Assembly (NCBI GenBank): GCA_034687125.1
Contig: JAQGBZ010000123.1
Location: forward strand, 62,001-126,000
Direction: 5' to 3'
Origin: Neelides folsomi
Taxonomy: Eukaryota > Arthropoda > Collembola > Neelipleona > Neelidae
DNA: 64,000 bases
Part shown: in pieces, positions 11,070 to 23,516 of the stretch
Layout of the letters: every line of letters starts with the position of its first letter
Numbering within the stretch: position 1 is the first letter of the stretch
Notes under the pieces: generated by a model
What the model was told of the DNA's origin: nothing
What the model saw: the letters and a program-made list of their open reading frames with translations, nothing else
The model's database searches: none
Made by a program: the position numbers and the translations under genes

Positions 11070-11956
11070 CCCGTCACGCCCACCTAGAAAAAATAATTAA
11101 ATTAAATTAACCTCAAGGCCATTTACAAAACTCCCAACCTGAGCCAAAATAATAATATTTACGAAACTCTTTTAAAATGTGTAGAATTGGGAGTTAGAAA
11201 TTGTTCAGAGATGGGAGTTAGAAATTTTAACGAATTGAGGGCAATAGGAGGGATGTTTTCCTTAAGAGCAAAGGGTATGGAATCTCTTTATCCTAGTTTA
11301 GTAATTGAGCTGAACTACATTACATTACATATTTCCTTACACCACCACGACGCATTTAATTTCCTCCTAATGATTCAATATAAATAAAAGCTTCCCTCGA
11401 AGGAAATTCCTAAATTTATATTTTAAAATGGTTTAATTATTCTTAATGGAGGATGAACAAGGGGAGGAACGAGGAATGTGTCAAAGTGTCAAGGAGGGGA
11501 GGGAGTTAAAATCAACCCACCTCAGTGACCTTTGGTTGAGGTGAGATAGGGAATGAAGAGGACTCGGCCGCCGCCCTCGGAATTGAAGCAAGAGTCAAAG
11601 GGCTCTTCGTCCCAACCAATTTAGATCTTGTTGGATGAATTTAATGTTGAATCTCTTGGCGTGAATCACTGTTAGCTCACTTAGCTCTCACGAGAGCAAA
11701 GAAGTGACTTTCTACTTTTTTCCACTACGGCCATATATCCCATATAAGAAGGAGTATAAGTGGACCATTGACGTCAGATAGGGCCGACTTTTATTGGCTT
11801 CCGTCTCGTAGCGACAGAGGAACACCCCAATGGGAGGAAAACATTCGAGAAGCCAGCAGGTGCCGTGAACTTACAATTTTTATAACTAAATATCATACAA
11901 GTACAAACGGAGACAAAGACCCATTAAACATTAAACAACATTAAAGTCAGTTAATC
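11070..11956. promoter_or_regulatory. Divergent promoter region, Rab5 / EFHB-like gene
   Basis: This is the head-to-head spacer of the minus-strand Rab5 gene and the plus-strand EFHB-like gene. A perfect cAMP-response element palindrome TGACGTCA lies at 11769-11776, and a TATA-like CATATAAGAAGG lies at about 11740. No coding frame of substance was found. The plus-strand frame at 11187-11387 looks like chance. Confidence 0.4.
11769..11776. promoter_or_regulatory. CRE palindrome TGACGTCA
   Basis: This is a perfect 8-bp cAMP-response element (CREB/ATF family) 181 bp upstream of the EFHB-like ATG and about 700 bp upstream of the Rab5 ATG. An 8-bp match can arise by chance, but its place between two divergent genes supports a role. 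Confidence 0.4.
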
Positions 11957-14900
11957 ATGGGAGATTTTTCTCCAGTTTATCAACAAGATAATTGCCCAAT
12001 ATTGGAACAATGTTGTCTGCCAAAGGACAAGCAGAATGATAATGGACAACAACAGGAGAGAATTTGTTCAGCTGGGTTTCAAGGGCCGATGCCGAAAGTA
12101 AGCAAATACGCCGAACGTTATTTTAATTATGAATTTTTAAGGATTTGGGAACTAATTGAAGAGGCGAATTTTAAAATATGATTAAACGTTTTAATTAATA
12201 TTAAGCTAATTGTAATTATTGATTAAGTAATATTTTGTAAATAAACTTAATTACATTTAAAGATCAAGATTTAATATGAAAGGAGATTATTATGATAAAA
12301 TCTAATTGTGATTTGCAGGATGTTCCTATTGGGAGTGGGGAAGTTTATTCTTGCTACGACGCTGCTACTGGACATCAACGTGGATGTGATTGTCCTGCTT
12401 GTGTCGCTACAAGAGCAGTAATTACAAGGACTGCTGAATTTTACTTTTTTAATAATAATTAATTATGAAATCGGATTGATGAAAATTACCCTTATGATCA
12501 GGGGTTTTAGTAATTTGTTTAATTTTAATAATTATTGTTTATAGGCAGTTTGTAGAGAACTTGGAGGGAAATGTGTGGCTCATTCAGAAGGAAATGCCTG
12601 GTTGGATCTAAGGAGGAATAGCGCAAGTTCAGAAGCTAAAGAAATCAAAGATCGGCTCAAAAGTTCTTGTCTAATGAAAGAGAATCTCAAATGGGAGATG
12701 ACGGATGAAACTTTAAATGCTGTTGAGAAACGATTTCGGCAATATCCATTGGGCTTTCTTGGCCAATCTGTTGTTCATTATGGAGCTGCAAATGATTTGG
12801 ACATTCCAAAAGAAATATCTCATGGATGGAAAGAAAAAGATGTTGCTGATGTACATCTACATAATTATGATTAATTTATTCGATCACAATTTATAAAATG
12901 AAAGCAATTATTAATTAATTACATTTAATTCATACAATTAAATTCATAGGTGAGTGCATTGGTAAATTCTCCAATGAAAACTTGTGATGAACAACGCGAG
13001 CTTGAAACTGCAGAAAGCATTTACCATTCAAACCGTTTCCATCCAATTGGAAAATGTCCCGATCCGACTGACAAACTTCCTCCTCATATTGATCCCGAAG
13101 AAACAACTTTTGGAGTAAAGAAACAAGAATTTGAAGATGGTAAACTTTAACATTAAATCATAAACAAACATACATTTTTAACTTTAATTGTTAAACTTTA
13201 ATTATTAATTTTGAGATTTTGTTTAATATTAGGAATTAAAGCCGCAAACCTTGTGAATCCAAAAATTGATCGAATTACAGTTGAAGAAAGTGATAAATGC
13301 TTTAAACCTCAATACAAAATAACTCATCAGGATTATTATCCCGGAGAACAAATTTGCAGAAAGTAAGAACTGATTAATCCCTTCAACCTATTACTTAATA
13401 ATTAGCTCTAACTATATTTCAATAATATTAAAATATTTTAATTGACGTTTCTAAATTTAAGATATGATGGAGTTTTTGATCGTAATGGGAAATTTGGTAT
13501 TGTTACTCCAAATGATCCAAGAGGAAGAGTCGTAAAGAGACTTTTAACTGGATGGAAAACTTATTGTCCGGATCCAACAGATCTCAATCAAGCTTACGTC
13601 GATCATGTGGATTTTCGTTCACCTAAACTTGGAGCTTCTCTGGACAAATATCGAATTGGAAGAACTTGGGGAAAAGAGTAAATAAAAATGAAAATTATAA
13701 ATTAATTAGTTTTCACCAGAAATTGACACATTTTAGATTTGAATTACAAAGTATGCAAATGTTACTCAGTAAATGATATTTTCCAGAGTGATTTTTGGGA
13801 AAAAATCTTATGTAGAGCTTTCCACACCAGCCAACGAAGTAATTTTTAATCGCTGCAAAGACGAAAGAGCTCAAGATGCAATTACGTTCTATAATAATTT
13901 CGTCAATTGGATTTTCCTCATGAGGAAGAAATTCAGAGGAGATATGACAAGAGAAGCGGCGATTCGGCTTGAAGGCTTTTATGCTGAATTTATGGAAGTT
14001 GATGATGTAGGAATTAATTTTAAATTTTCATTTTTATAGTTTGAATCACTTTTAATTAATCTTAAATTGAGTTTAATTGTAACATTAATTTTATTTTACA
14101 TTAATTTAGTTAGCTGATGGTGTCGTAAGTTGGGACACTTTTCATGAAATTCTTTGTCTTTATCGTCTCCCAATAATCAAAGAAAAAGAAGATTTCCAAG
14201 AATCACTTGCTTATTTTCAAATTTATTTTCCTCCTCCGTGTGATCGAGTTGATTTCCACAAACTCATTGAGTTCATTAAAGGATTTGCTGAACCTTTATT
14301 TCCTTTTGATACAACATGTAATTAAAAACAAATTTCAAATATCTAATATATTTCATAATAACTATGATTATGATTAAATAACTAGGTATATTAATATCTA
14401 CTAACATTTTATATAGTTATAACTTTTATCCAATACATAGTTCTTGCTCTTGCCAAATCTTCTAAATGTGCTCTGTTTGTTTATAAGGTTTGAGTCCGTA
14501 TTATATTCCTCATACGAATGGTGACATTCATCATCGAACAACTTATGATGATTTGGCAGCCAATATGTGCGAAGAACTTTCCGACTGTGAAAAATTCCGA
14601 GTGTCACATTCATTTGGAAGACAAAGAGCTCAAATTCCTTCTGATGCTTGGTCACTCATTAGCCCGTCTGTTTACACAACTAAAGGAATTTCTAACAGAG
14701 ACGCTTGGACGGTAATATTTTAAATACACATTATACAAAACACGTTATACATTATGTAAAATATCTAACTAATATCAATTAAAACGAATATAAAATAATT
14801 GTTAAATTTTTATTTTTCAGTCTGTTGGGAACAGCCAAATGAAGAGACTTCTTTGTCTCGCAAAAGTTCAAATCTCTCATGAGGAATTTGATAAAGTTTG

Positions 14901-15252
14901 GAAAGAAGCTCAGAAATTGGATCTGGCTGGGAATGAAAGAGTTTCCTTTCAGACATTCAGAGAAGCTCTTCATATTGTATGCTAATTACAATTACCAATA
15001 TTTTAATTAAATCTTATGTAAAAATGTTAAAAATAATTAACTATTAGAAATTAGCCCAGAAATTTAAAGAGGTTGTTTAAATTTAATTAAATGTTATTTT
15101 CTCAATAGTTCAGAGAAGTTCGTAACAATGAAGAAGGATATCATGAGGAAATTGATATTACGGATTCGACTTGCATGCCGTTCTGTAATCCTGGCGAAGG
15201 ACCAATCCGAACAATGAGGAAAAAACCGGATCCATGCTATGGTCCTTATTAA
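11957..15252 (+). CDS. EFHB: EF-hand domain-containing family member B-like (EFHB/CFAP21)
   Basis: Eleven exons: 11957-12097, 12319-12417, 12545-12850, 12950-13139, 13233-13362, 13462-13677, 13787-14006, 14110-14317, 14488-14711, 14821-14976, 15109-15252, giving 677 residues with all frames closing. It has repeated blocks of the type 'G(V/I)xTPxDxxGxxVKxxL' (for example FGIVTPNDPRGRVVKRLL) and an internal WKEKDVAD. A degenerate EF-hand spans about residues 431-446 (DLADGVVSWDTF, lacking the final acidic residue). These fit EFHB, an axonemal microtubule inner protein also linked to store-operated calcium entry. The call is from pattern memory, so the family is likely but not certain. The gene is convergent with WDR6. 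Confidence 0.7.
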
Positions 15253-15372
15253 ATATACCATTTAAATGCCAATTACTTAAAATCATCTTTAAACCACAAG
15301 TTTTTACAAACTTTAAATGACGACTCCAAGAAATGGGTGAATGTATGAGAAATGTTATAAAAGTGAATAATT

Positions 15373-15378
15373 AATAAA
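15373..15378 (+). terminator. Polyadenylation signal candidate of the EFHB-like gene
   Basis: AATAAA lies 121 bp after the stop codon, in the 201-bp spacer separating it from the WDR6 stop codon on the other strand. Confidence 0.4.
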
Positions 15379-15453
15379 AAATTATTTATTTATTTAATCC
15401 CATAAAATTTACACAAAAAATGATTAAAAAATAATCAATTACAATTAAAAAAT

Positions 15454-18400
15454 TCAAATAGGAAAGATAGAAAAACCTTGGCCGTAAATCATAACAAAAT
15501 TCCCAAGTTCCCCATTAGAAATCAACAACAAATCCTGCGGGTCTTGAACATTAGGAGAATAAATCTTAGGAACGAATTGATCGTTTTCATCTTTAGTGTA
15601 ATAAATAAGAAGCTGGTCCGCACTTGTCGTTACCAAACTGTTTCCAATTTCACCATTTTCTTTTAGAATTTGTATGAATTTAATTCCAGTAATTGTTGCC
15701 CTATGCCATGAAAGCTCTTCTTTAAGATCAATATAATAAGAAACGTCAACTTGGCCAATATAAGACAAATCATCTCTCGAAGTATAAAAATTGTAAACTT
15801 TCACTTTTGAATCTTCCCCACCAGTGTAAATTAAAAACGAAGCGAATCTTTCAATTTCGCTTATTTCGCCAATCGAAGCATCAAAAGCTGTAATTGCACA
15901 AGAATGAATTCTTTCATTTAAAACCGGAACAAGTTCCATTCCAACTGCGACACTTGTGTCCAATTCGACCCTCCACACACAAAGGAAACCATTAGAAGTT
16001 GCAGCAAAAACAAATGAGTTTGAATACATTGTTTTTACAACGGCGTGTCGCGGATCTCCAACACATTCAAGTTCTAAATAAATTCTAAGTTTTTCGGTGG
16101 ATTCGTTAAATTCAAGAATTCGAACAAACCCATCAGAACAACCAATTGCTATACGAATCAATTTTTGGGATATTTTAATTGGGGATAAACACATTACTCT
16201 CATGTCGTCCTTTTCTTTTGAAAGATTTAAATGAGACAATTCAGAACAATTTATTGAATTGTCATTAAGATTATTTACTGAATTGTCATTAAGAATTAAT
16301 TTCCAAACAAATAATTCTGATTTTCCACCCCCGGAAAAAATATAATAAATATTTTTTGAATGGCTGGCGTTTGTTGAAGCGAGACAACGAACTGCGGAAG
16401 TATGACCACCAAAGCACAGCTTGGGGTCTAAGGAAATAAATCCTCCATTAGCTTTGCGTAGATGCGAGACACGGATCATATTGTCTTCACTTCCTGTTAT
16501 GATATAAGTTTCTTCAAAATTATTGATTTTTATGGCACAATTGATCGTCTTAGCGTGGAATCCTTCCTATTCAAAATAATTATAAAAAATTATTATATTC
16601 AAAATTAACACAAATTAACAATTGTTAGTTAGCAACAACAATATTAACTATCTTTATTACATATTTCATTATAATAACTACAATTATTAATTAAACATAA
16701 ACGCCAATTGGGAATTTTTACTTACTTTAATAGCTGGCCCCATAAAAGACTTGAGATCAGCAGGAGCAAAGTAAACAATTTTATCCCGAATGAAAGCAAA
16801 TGAGGAAGCACCAGGAATGAAATCATGAAAGGAAAAATCCCAAGATCTGTGACCCCCTCCACAGTAAATTTTAGTCATTATTCTTTTTTCATCCCATTTG
16901 TAAATCACGAAATCGGTCTAGAAACACAATCAAGCTAATTAATTTAATTTAATTAAATTACACAGCTAATAATTATCATTGGCATTTAAGTATGATGGTG
17001 TTTAAATAGCCATTTAAGAATTAATGGTATTTATCTTTACTGAAAGAAATCCAACAATAATAAGACCAAAGTCTTGGGTTGAATAAACCCCACCGGCCCA
17101 ATCAAATGGAAGTTTTTCTGAATAAGTTTCAATTAGCTCTCCATTTGTGATGGAATATTTCTTGAGCATTCCATTTCTTCCACAACTGAAAATTCCGGCA
17201 TTTGTTTTAGAATTAAGTTCAAATGGGATTGGGTGTTTTATAATTGAAGTTGTTCCGTGTTTTCCATGAGCTTTGAGAACTTTGATAGTTTCACTATTTC
17301 CATATTTGTAAAAATGAATTCCGCCTTGTTCATCTCCGACTAGAAGGAAATTCCCTTGGGTGGAAATGTATTCCATTGCTGTGTTGACTCCGGGTCTTTT
17401 CACTTTATAAGAAAATTCATGGAAGATTTCGACATCAAAATTGTATGGTTCCAAATCAGATTTAGTGATGAATTGGAGAAGAATAAGTTTATCTTGGAAG
17501 GTAATGAGAAGTCGAACCAAACTCAACCATTTCACAGAGAAGATTTTTTCTTTGAATCGTCTTTTCCAAAGAAGATCGCAATTGTATTCCAATTTGTCGT
17601 CTAAAATTTAAAAAAACATTTTATAAATAAAAATTTTTTTAATTGATAAATCAGTTGATTTGCAGGTGAACCGTTTATTTAAAATGTAGCATATACAGGT
17701 ACTGCTAAAATAATAGGTAGGTATTTAAGGTGAAATTAATTGTACTTGTTATTTGTACTAAATATGAAAATTTATTTTAATTCACCTTTATGGAAAATAC
17801 GTAACACAAATAGTTCTCCTGATTTGGATCCAAGAAGAATCATGTCCTTTTTAAATGAGATGTCCATAACAGAATAATTTAAAAGTTTCTCATCATAAAA
17901 TAAATCAGTTTGGAGATAATCTTTAGAAATGTTGATTAGCCGTCCTGATTCCATTATTGAGAAAACACTTCCCATGTTGTCCATCATAATACATCGAGGA
18001 AAGTCTTTATTCGCTACAGTAAACATTTTTATTGTTTATCTTGAAACTTTAAAATTATGTGTAATTGTATATAATGTAATAATAAAATGTAATTTTGCTA
18101 TCCTTGAATGTAAACGATAAAATGTAATTTATAAACTTACATTCATGCTTAGGCAATCCGTCAAATCGTTGATCAATCTCCAAAATTGTTGGCTCTACAG
18201 GTTTCACATCAACATACCATTTATAAACACCACCATCAGCACCGCCAGTCAACTGTAGAAATCAAAGTTCAAGAATTTAAGATTAATGATTTTTAATTTT
18301 CTAATCAGCCTTAATATATATTATAAGTATTATTCTTTATTACCAAAAGACTTTTTCTAGGGAAGAAATGTGAGCTCCAAATGCTTGCAGAACCGTGAGC

Positions 18401-19527
18401 TTCCCAACTCCGAATCAAAATTCCTTCCATATTCCAAATACAAATCTTTGAATCCTAATAATTACATAATGATCCAATATTTATCCAATCAACATTAAAT
18501 TATTATTAATTAAATTTTTTAAACAAATAATATTAGTTTTTTTACTTCTCCAACTGATATAATTTTGTTCAATGCTAAAACCGCATTCCATACTCGCCCA
18601 GTATGTCCGTAAAACGAGCCTTTTAATTTAATCGTAGACTTTTTGTTTAGAATTCCATCCATTCCATTTTCTCCTCCAACTTCCCAAATCCGTATGCTTC
18701 TGTCATCGGAAGTCGATATGATTAAATTCTGTTCTTCATAATAATTAATTGAAAAGATCACACCCTATAAGAAAAGAAATACAAATTAATAAATTGTTAC
18801 ATATTATTATAATTTTAGTTAAATAAAACTTTTATAGTTAAAGATTAATTAACTTAATTATATATCATCTTACCTCATGACCTGGAAGTGTGTGTAAAAT
18901 CTCAGACCCATTATCTCCTTTCGTAATTGTCCAAATGATAATTTCTCTGAAAACCGTTCCAGAGAAAATCAAAATTTCGAATCGACTTTTCCCATAAATT
19001 GTTGCAGAATATAAAATACATGGAACGGATTGGTGCCGGCTTAAAAATTCAAGTCGATAAGAATAATTTTCAAATATCACATTGTAAATGGCAATAGAAT
19101 TATGAGCAGTTAAAACTGCAAGGATCCATCCGGAATTCTTTTCCTCATAGATAAATTCAGCCGAAGTGACCCAATCACCAAAATCTATCACTTGATCAAA
19201 ATCTCTCTCAAAGTTCTCAAATATCAATTCGTCCTCTAGTAAGAAAAGATTCGCAATTTGTCCAAACTTGTCTCCGTAAACGAGTAATGGATAATTATTG
19301 TTAATTGCAAACTCTAAGCTCTTTCGATTATTAAAGTTCCCAATCGTCAAACCGGAAATCAGTTTTCGTTGTTTTGAAAGAAATGTAATTTCATTTATAA
19401 TCTTCCCATTAGACTCACTTTGCACAATCACTTTTAAACCTTCAGCTATCAAGATCCAATCATTTATACTTTTTATACAACGGATCGGGAAACATTGCGA
19501 AAAACTTCTAGGGACATTTATATCCAT
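15454..19527 (-). CDS. WDR6: WD repeat protein WDR6 (tRNA 2'-O-methylation partner)
   Basis: Eight exons: 19527-18874, 18764-18546, 18454-18344, 18252-18141, 18013-17786, 17600-17041, 16917-16726, 16566-15454, giving 1062 residues, close to the usual ~1100 of WDR6. WD-type blocks run throughout, such as STSDDRSIRIWEV, VGEDSKICIW, TGGADGGVYKW, TGSEDNMIRV and TGGEDSKVKVY, and VLTAHNSIAIYN lies near the N-terminus. WDR6 (yeast Trm734/Rtt10) pairs with FTSJ1/Trm7 for 2'-O-methylation of tRNA position 34, and also binds LKB1 in mammals. The first ATG is at 19527; the frame is open 9 codons further but has no ATG. It converges with the EFHB-like gene. Confidence 0.85.
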
Positions 19528-19849
19528 TTGAATTATTAATTTATTAACTGACAATTGAAGATAATTAATAAAGTTCTAATTTTCTTCTTTTCTTAATTTC
19601 CTTTTCCACTCCACATGGAGAAATTCCATTACCGCCAAACTTCTCAAGAGCGAGCAAAACATAGACAGTATGCTGATTCTGTGATGCTTGCAGAATTGAA
19701 CGATTGAACAATTTAATGATAAGTTACAACAATTAAACTTAATTAATTATGTACTTAATTACACTTAATTAATTAATTAGTAATTATAAATAGGAATTTT
19801 ACTTCATTAGTAAAATACTCAATTTATTCAAATTAAAAGACAAAATGAA

Positions 19850-21580
19850 TCATTTTGTATCTTCGTCCTCATCTTCGGAATTACTTCGTCTTCTGAACCC
19901 AAAAAAGCTCAAACATGTTGATTCTTTCTTTTTCTTTTTCTTTTGGGAGTTTTTTGGGCTTTTTGGTTCCTCAGAGGGCAAATAACTTTTTTTGTCACCT
20001 GAACTTTTAAGACTTCGCTGTCTTTGGATTTTAATGAGAGATTCTCTTAAACTTGTTGAAGATTTCTTGCGGGTTTCTTCCCTTGATCGACTTCGGTGTT
20101 CTCGCACAGTTTTTCTAATCGGTTTTTTGACCACAACTTCTTCCTCATCTACTTTAATGCTTTTCTCTCTTTTCTTAATGCTTTTAAAGAGATCTTCCAC
20201 AGACTCGTCCTTTTCTCCGTTCGCCAAATTTTGATCTTCTTTCTTATGATGAGTCCTGTGCTCTTTCCTTGATTGATGTTTCTGTAAAGAAAAATCTACG
20301 CTTTCTTCAATTGCTGGCGATTTACGTTCCTTGGTCATTTTCTTTGTCTTGATTGAATCTTGTATTCTCTCTTCACGTTTCTTGACCTCTTTCACATTCA
20401 TGCTCATTCTATCCAGATTGAATTGAAATTCCATTAGACGAGTTTGAAGCTTTGAGTTGTCATTTCTAATACAAAACAAGATTTAATCATTATTAATTAT
20501 TACATATAAGGTTTAATAATTATTAATTATATTAAATTTAGCTAAATAATGGGAAATGAAGAGATATGAAATTAGTGATTTTTAGATATGAAAAATTTAG
20601 TCTTTGTCTTACTTTAACTTTTCATTTGATTTTAACAGTGTTGAATTCTCATCTTGGAGACTTTCAATGTCAACTTTAAGCTCCGCCAGAATATTCTCTT
20701 GGGTTTCACGAATAAGATCAAGAGTTTCTGTTACAACGGCCAATTCTGTTTGGATGAAATTGTTCGAATCATCCGTTTCATAATTTACTTCCGGTTCTTG
20801 TTCAGGCCCCATTGCTACAAGTTTTGACTATACAGGTATAAAACATAAGATAATTTTTTAATTATAAATTCATAATTTAACTTAACTAACCATTAGTTAA
20901 TTAAATAATAAGATAAGACTTTTAACTATTAGTTAGTTAGTTAACTAATATTCTAATAATGATTATACTCTTGGCTTTCTGGAGCTTGGCCCGGGTTTTG
21001 AACTTGATCTTGAAGAAGATCTTTCCCTTCGCTTTTCATCTCTCCCCTTTCTTTCTTCATGAATTTCCTTTTCTGTTTTTCTTTCTTTCTTGTCAGCAGA
21101 TTTAAGAGAATTAGCAAACATTTTGTCCACATTATTCTTTTTGGTCTCTAACATCAGAGCAGGGCAAAGAGTAGGACTTGAATTTTCGCTACTTAAAGCT
21201 GGACTATCAACAGAGTCATCATCATCATTCGAGTGAGTCTTTTTAACATCAATCCGTCTTTTGTCTTTTTTGCATAAATGGTCTTCTTTGAGTTCATTAC
21301 AAATATGATCTTCAGACGATTGAATTGAAAATTTAGCACCAACAGTTCTCATCCGAGTTGCTCCATGATCCGAATGGAGAAGGCCCTTCATAATAGCTGA
21401 GGAATTAGCGGAAGCAACTCCACTTGAAGAACCGTTGATCCAAGAAGGTCTTCGAAGATATCCTTCAGCTCGGTCATTTTTCAATATGCAACTCTTGCTA
21501 AGACTTCCGCTTCTAATAGAATCATCAGAAGAACGATTCGAATTCCCGTTTACTTCTCGTCGTCTCCGAGCATAACTCAT
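19850..21580 (-). CDS. Unrecognised basic, Ser-rich coiled-coil protein
   Basis: Three exons join with good splice sites: 21580-20969, 20827-20613, 20465-19850, giving 480 residues. Residues 1-204 are Ser/Lys/Arg-rich and disordered, with an SRSSSKPGPSSRKPR tail. The middle (about 205-310) is a heptad-like coiled coil rich in Glu, Leu and Lys (ETLDLIRETQENILAELK, ESLQDENSTLLKSNEKLK). The C-terminus is again basic, with KKPIRKTVREHRSRSREE, and ends in an acidic SNSEDEDEDTK. I do not recognise the family. The composition would fit a microtubule/centrosome scaffold or a nuclear Arg/Ser-rich protein, but this is only inference. It is divergently transcribed from CDC6 over a 465-bp spacer. Confidence 0.75.
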
Positions 21581-21829
21581 ATTCGTATTAAATTTAAATA
21601 ACTATAATTTATTTATCTACATTTTAAAAATATTTTTAAAAAAATTCATTTCATTTATGTTTGTCATTTTAATAATCAATGAAGCCATTATTGATATGGA
21701 TTTTATTAAAAATTAAAATAATATTTTTAAAAATAATTTTAATCGTAAGTTTAGCAATGCATATTATGCAATAGAGCAAAGTGTCTAATATGAGAAATAC
21801 CAACATGATAATAAATGCTGCGAAGGTGA

Positions 21830-21837
21830 GCGGGAAA
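21830..21837. promoter_or_regulatory. E2F-type site GCGGGAAA between CDC6 and the coiled-coil gene
   Basis: GCGGGAAA is the reverse complement of TTTCCCGC, a perfect E2F/DP core. It lies 209 bp upstream of the CDC6 ATG and 250 bp from the divergent coiled-coil ATG. CDC6 is a classical E2F target in animals, which supports function. The spacer otherwise shows AT-rich sequence followed by a long pyrimidine tract before CDC6. Confidence 0.5.
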
Positions 21838-22045
21838 GTGGTTGAAAAAGGCGGACTTCTACTTTTCTCCTTTCTCATTTATTCCTTTATCTCTTTCTTC
21901 TCTCTCCCTTTATTTCTCATTTACTTTACGTTGTTCATTTATTCTTACTTTTATCATCCTTTGTCTTAAATTATCTCTTAATTGTCTTGTTCATTTTATT
22001 CTTCTCATCTCTCCCGTCCTCGCCCAAATAAACTCAAAGAGTAAA

Positions 22046-23516
22046 ATGGCTAACAAGTATCAACCGCTTAGCATCCGTCGTGAACTCCCCGGAAGAGAAG
22101 AAGAGATCGAACTCATTTCCGACTTCGTACGAGAGAAATTGAATAGTCGGGAAGGAGGGAGCATTTACATTTCCGGTCCACCTGGGACGGGCAAAACAGC
22201 CGTCATGAAACACGTAATTGATGCTCTTACAGAAGAACTCGACTTTGAACACATCATCATTAACTGCATGAGCTTTAAAGGAACTGCTGAGGTGTTTAAA
22301 GAAATGGGATCAAGACTCAGAGTTGTCAAAAAAGATGAAGTTTTGGATACTGTCGAGTTGAAGAAAAGAATTTCTGCACGATTTTTAAGCAAAAGTGCAT
22401 TGTTAAAGATGAGGTAATTAAAATTAAAATACTGCAATTACAATTATCAAATATTAATAAATTGGATAAAGAATGTCTGGCGCCTTTATATTGGATTGTT
22501 TTAATTGAATATAATTTTTTATTCTTTAGGGTTATTTTTCTTGATGAAATGGACCAACTGTTAAATCGCAATGAAGAAAATGTTCTGAAAAACCTTTTTG
22601 AACTTGCAAACAAGACTGAATCTAAAGTGGTTTTGATTGGAATTTCCAACTCACTTGATTTGACATCTCGACACTTGGCCAACATTTCCTCTTCTCCACT
22701 CACCAAAACTTTAGCGAAAAAGAAAGGAGCGAAAAATGTGAAGATCAACAAAGACATTAAACTCATCAAGTTTTTGCCTTATAAGAAGGATGAGATTGAG
22801 AAGATTCTTGTGTCAACACTTCAAGAAGTTAAAATTAAAGAAAATTTTGATCCTATTGCTATTAAGTTTGTCGCGGCCAAAGTTGCAGCTACGACCGGCG
22901 ACATTCGGAAAGCTCTCAATGCATGTAAAGAAGCTCTTCGGCATAAAAGACCAGCAAGTAACGACGGTTAGTTTAACATTATACATAATTATTATAAAAA
23001 AATTTATATAAAATTGATTGTTGATAAGATAAATATATTTGAATTTTTTAATGTTTTATAGGGATGCTTGTTTTGAGTCCTAAGAAGTTTTGTGGAGAAA
23101 ATGACCAAGTTGAGCGAATTGGAATTAAGAGCGTGTCCAAACTATTGTTTGCTGATAAGGAAGAAGACGATTTCCCATTACAACAAAAACTTGTTCTTGC
23201 CACTCTTATGAAGATGAACAAAGATGCAGAATTTAAAAAGGGAACATTTGATGGAGTTAAATCTCCCGTTCCTTCTGATGCCCTTTACGACGAATATCGA
23301 CGAATTTGTGGGAAGCAAGGATATAGCTGGATTGAACGGAGCGATCTTCTTTCAATATGTGGACTTCTTCAGAACCGAGACATGCTGAGTGTTGTCACAA
23401 AATCACCATCGGGAAAGGCGAAATTTGGTTCACGTGTGAGCACTGGAATTGTTTTTGATCCAGTAAAAACACACTTGCTTCTCCGAAACAACGACTGTAT
23501 TACTTCTATTTACTAA
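22046..23516 (+). CDS. CDC6: Cell division control protein 6 (CDC6), replication licensing ATPase
   Basis: Three exons: 22046-22413, 22530-22966, 23062-23516, giving 419 residues. The AAA+ core shows LPGREEEIELI, Walker A GPPGTGKT (44-51), Walker B VIFLDEMD (124-131), sensor region VVLIGISNSLDLT and sensor 2 TTGDIRKAL. The C-terminal winged helix starts near PLQQKLVLATLM and includes SGLLQ-like ICGLLQNRDML. CDC6 with ORC and Cdt1 loads MCM2-7 at origins in G1. It is shorter than usual (about 560 in vertebrates) because the protein begins directly at the AAA+ module. No N-terminal Cdk sites or cyclin-binding motif are visible. The frame is open upstream to 21842 without an ATG, and a pyrimidine tract just before the ATG could be an acceptor for an unseen first exon. 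Confidence 0.9.

Noticed and set aside
21842-22045. N-terminal extension of CDC6 read from a TTG
   Set aside because: Low-complexity translation of a pyrimidine-rich leader (Phe/Ser/Leu); no ATG; treated as 5' UTR or intron end.
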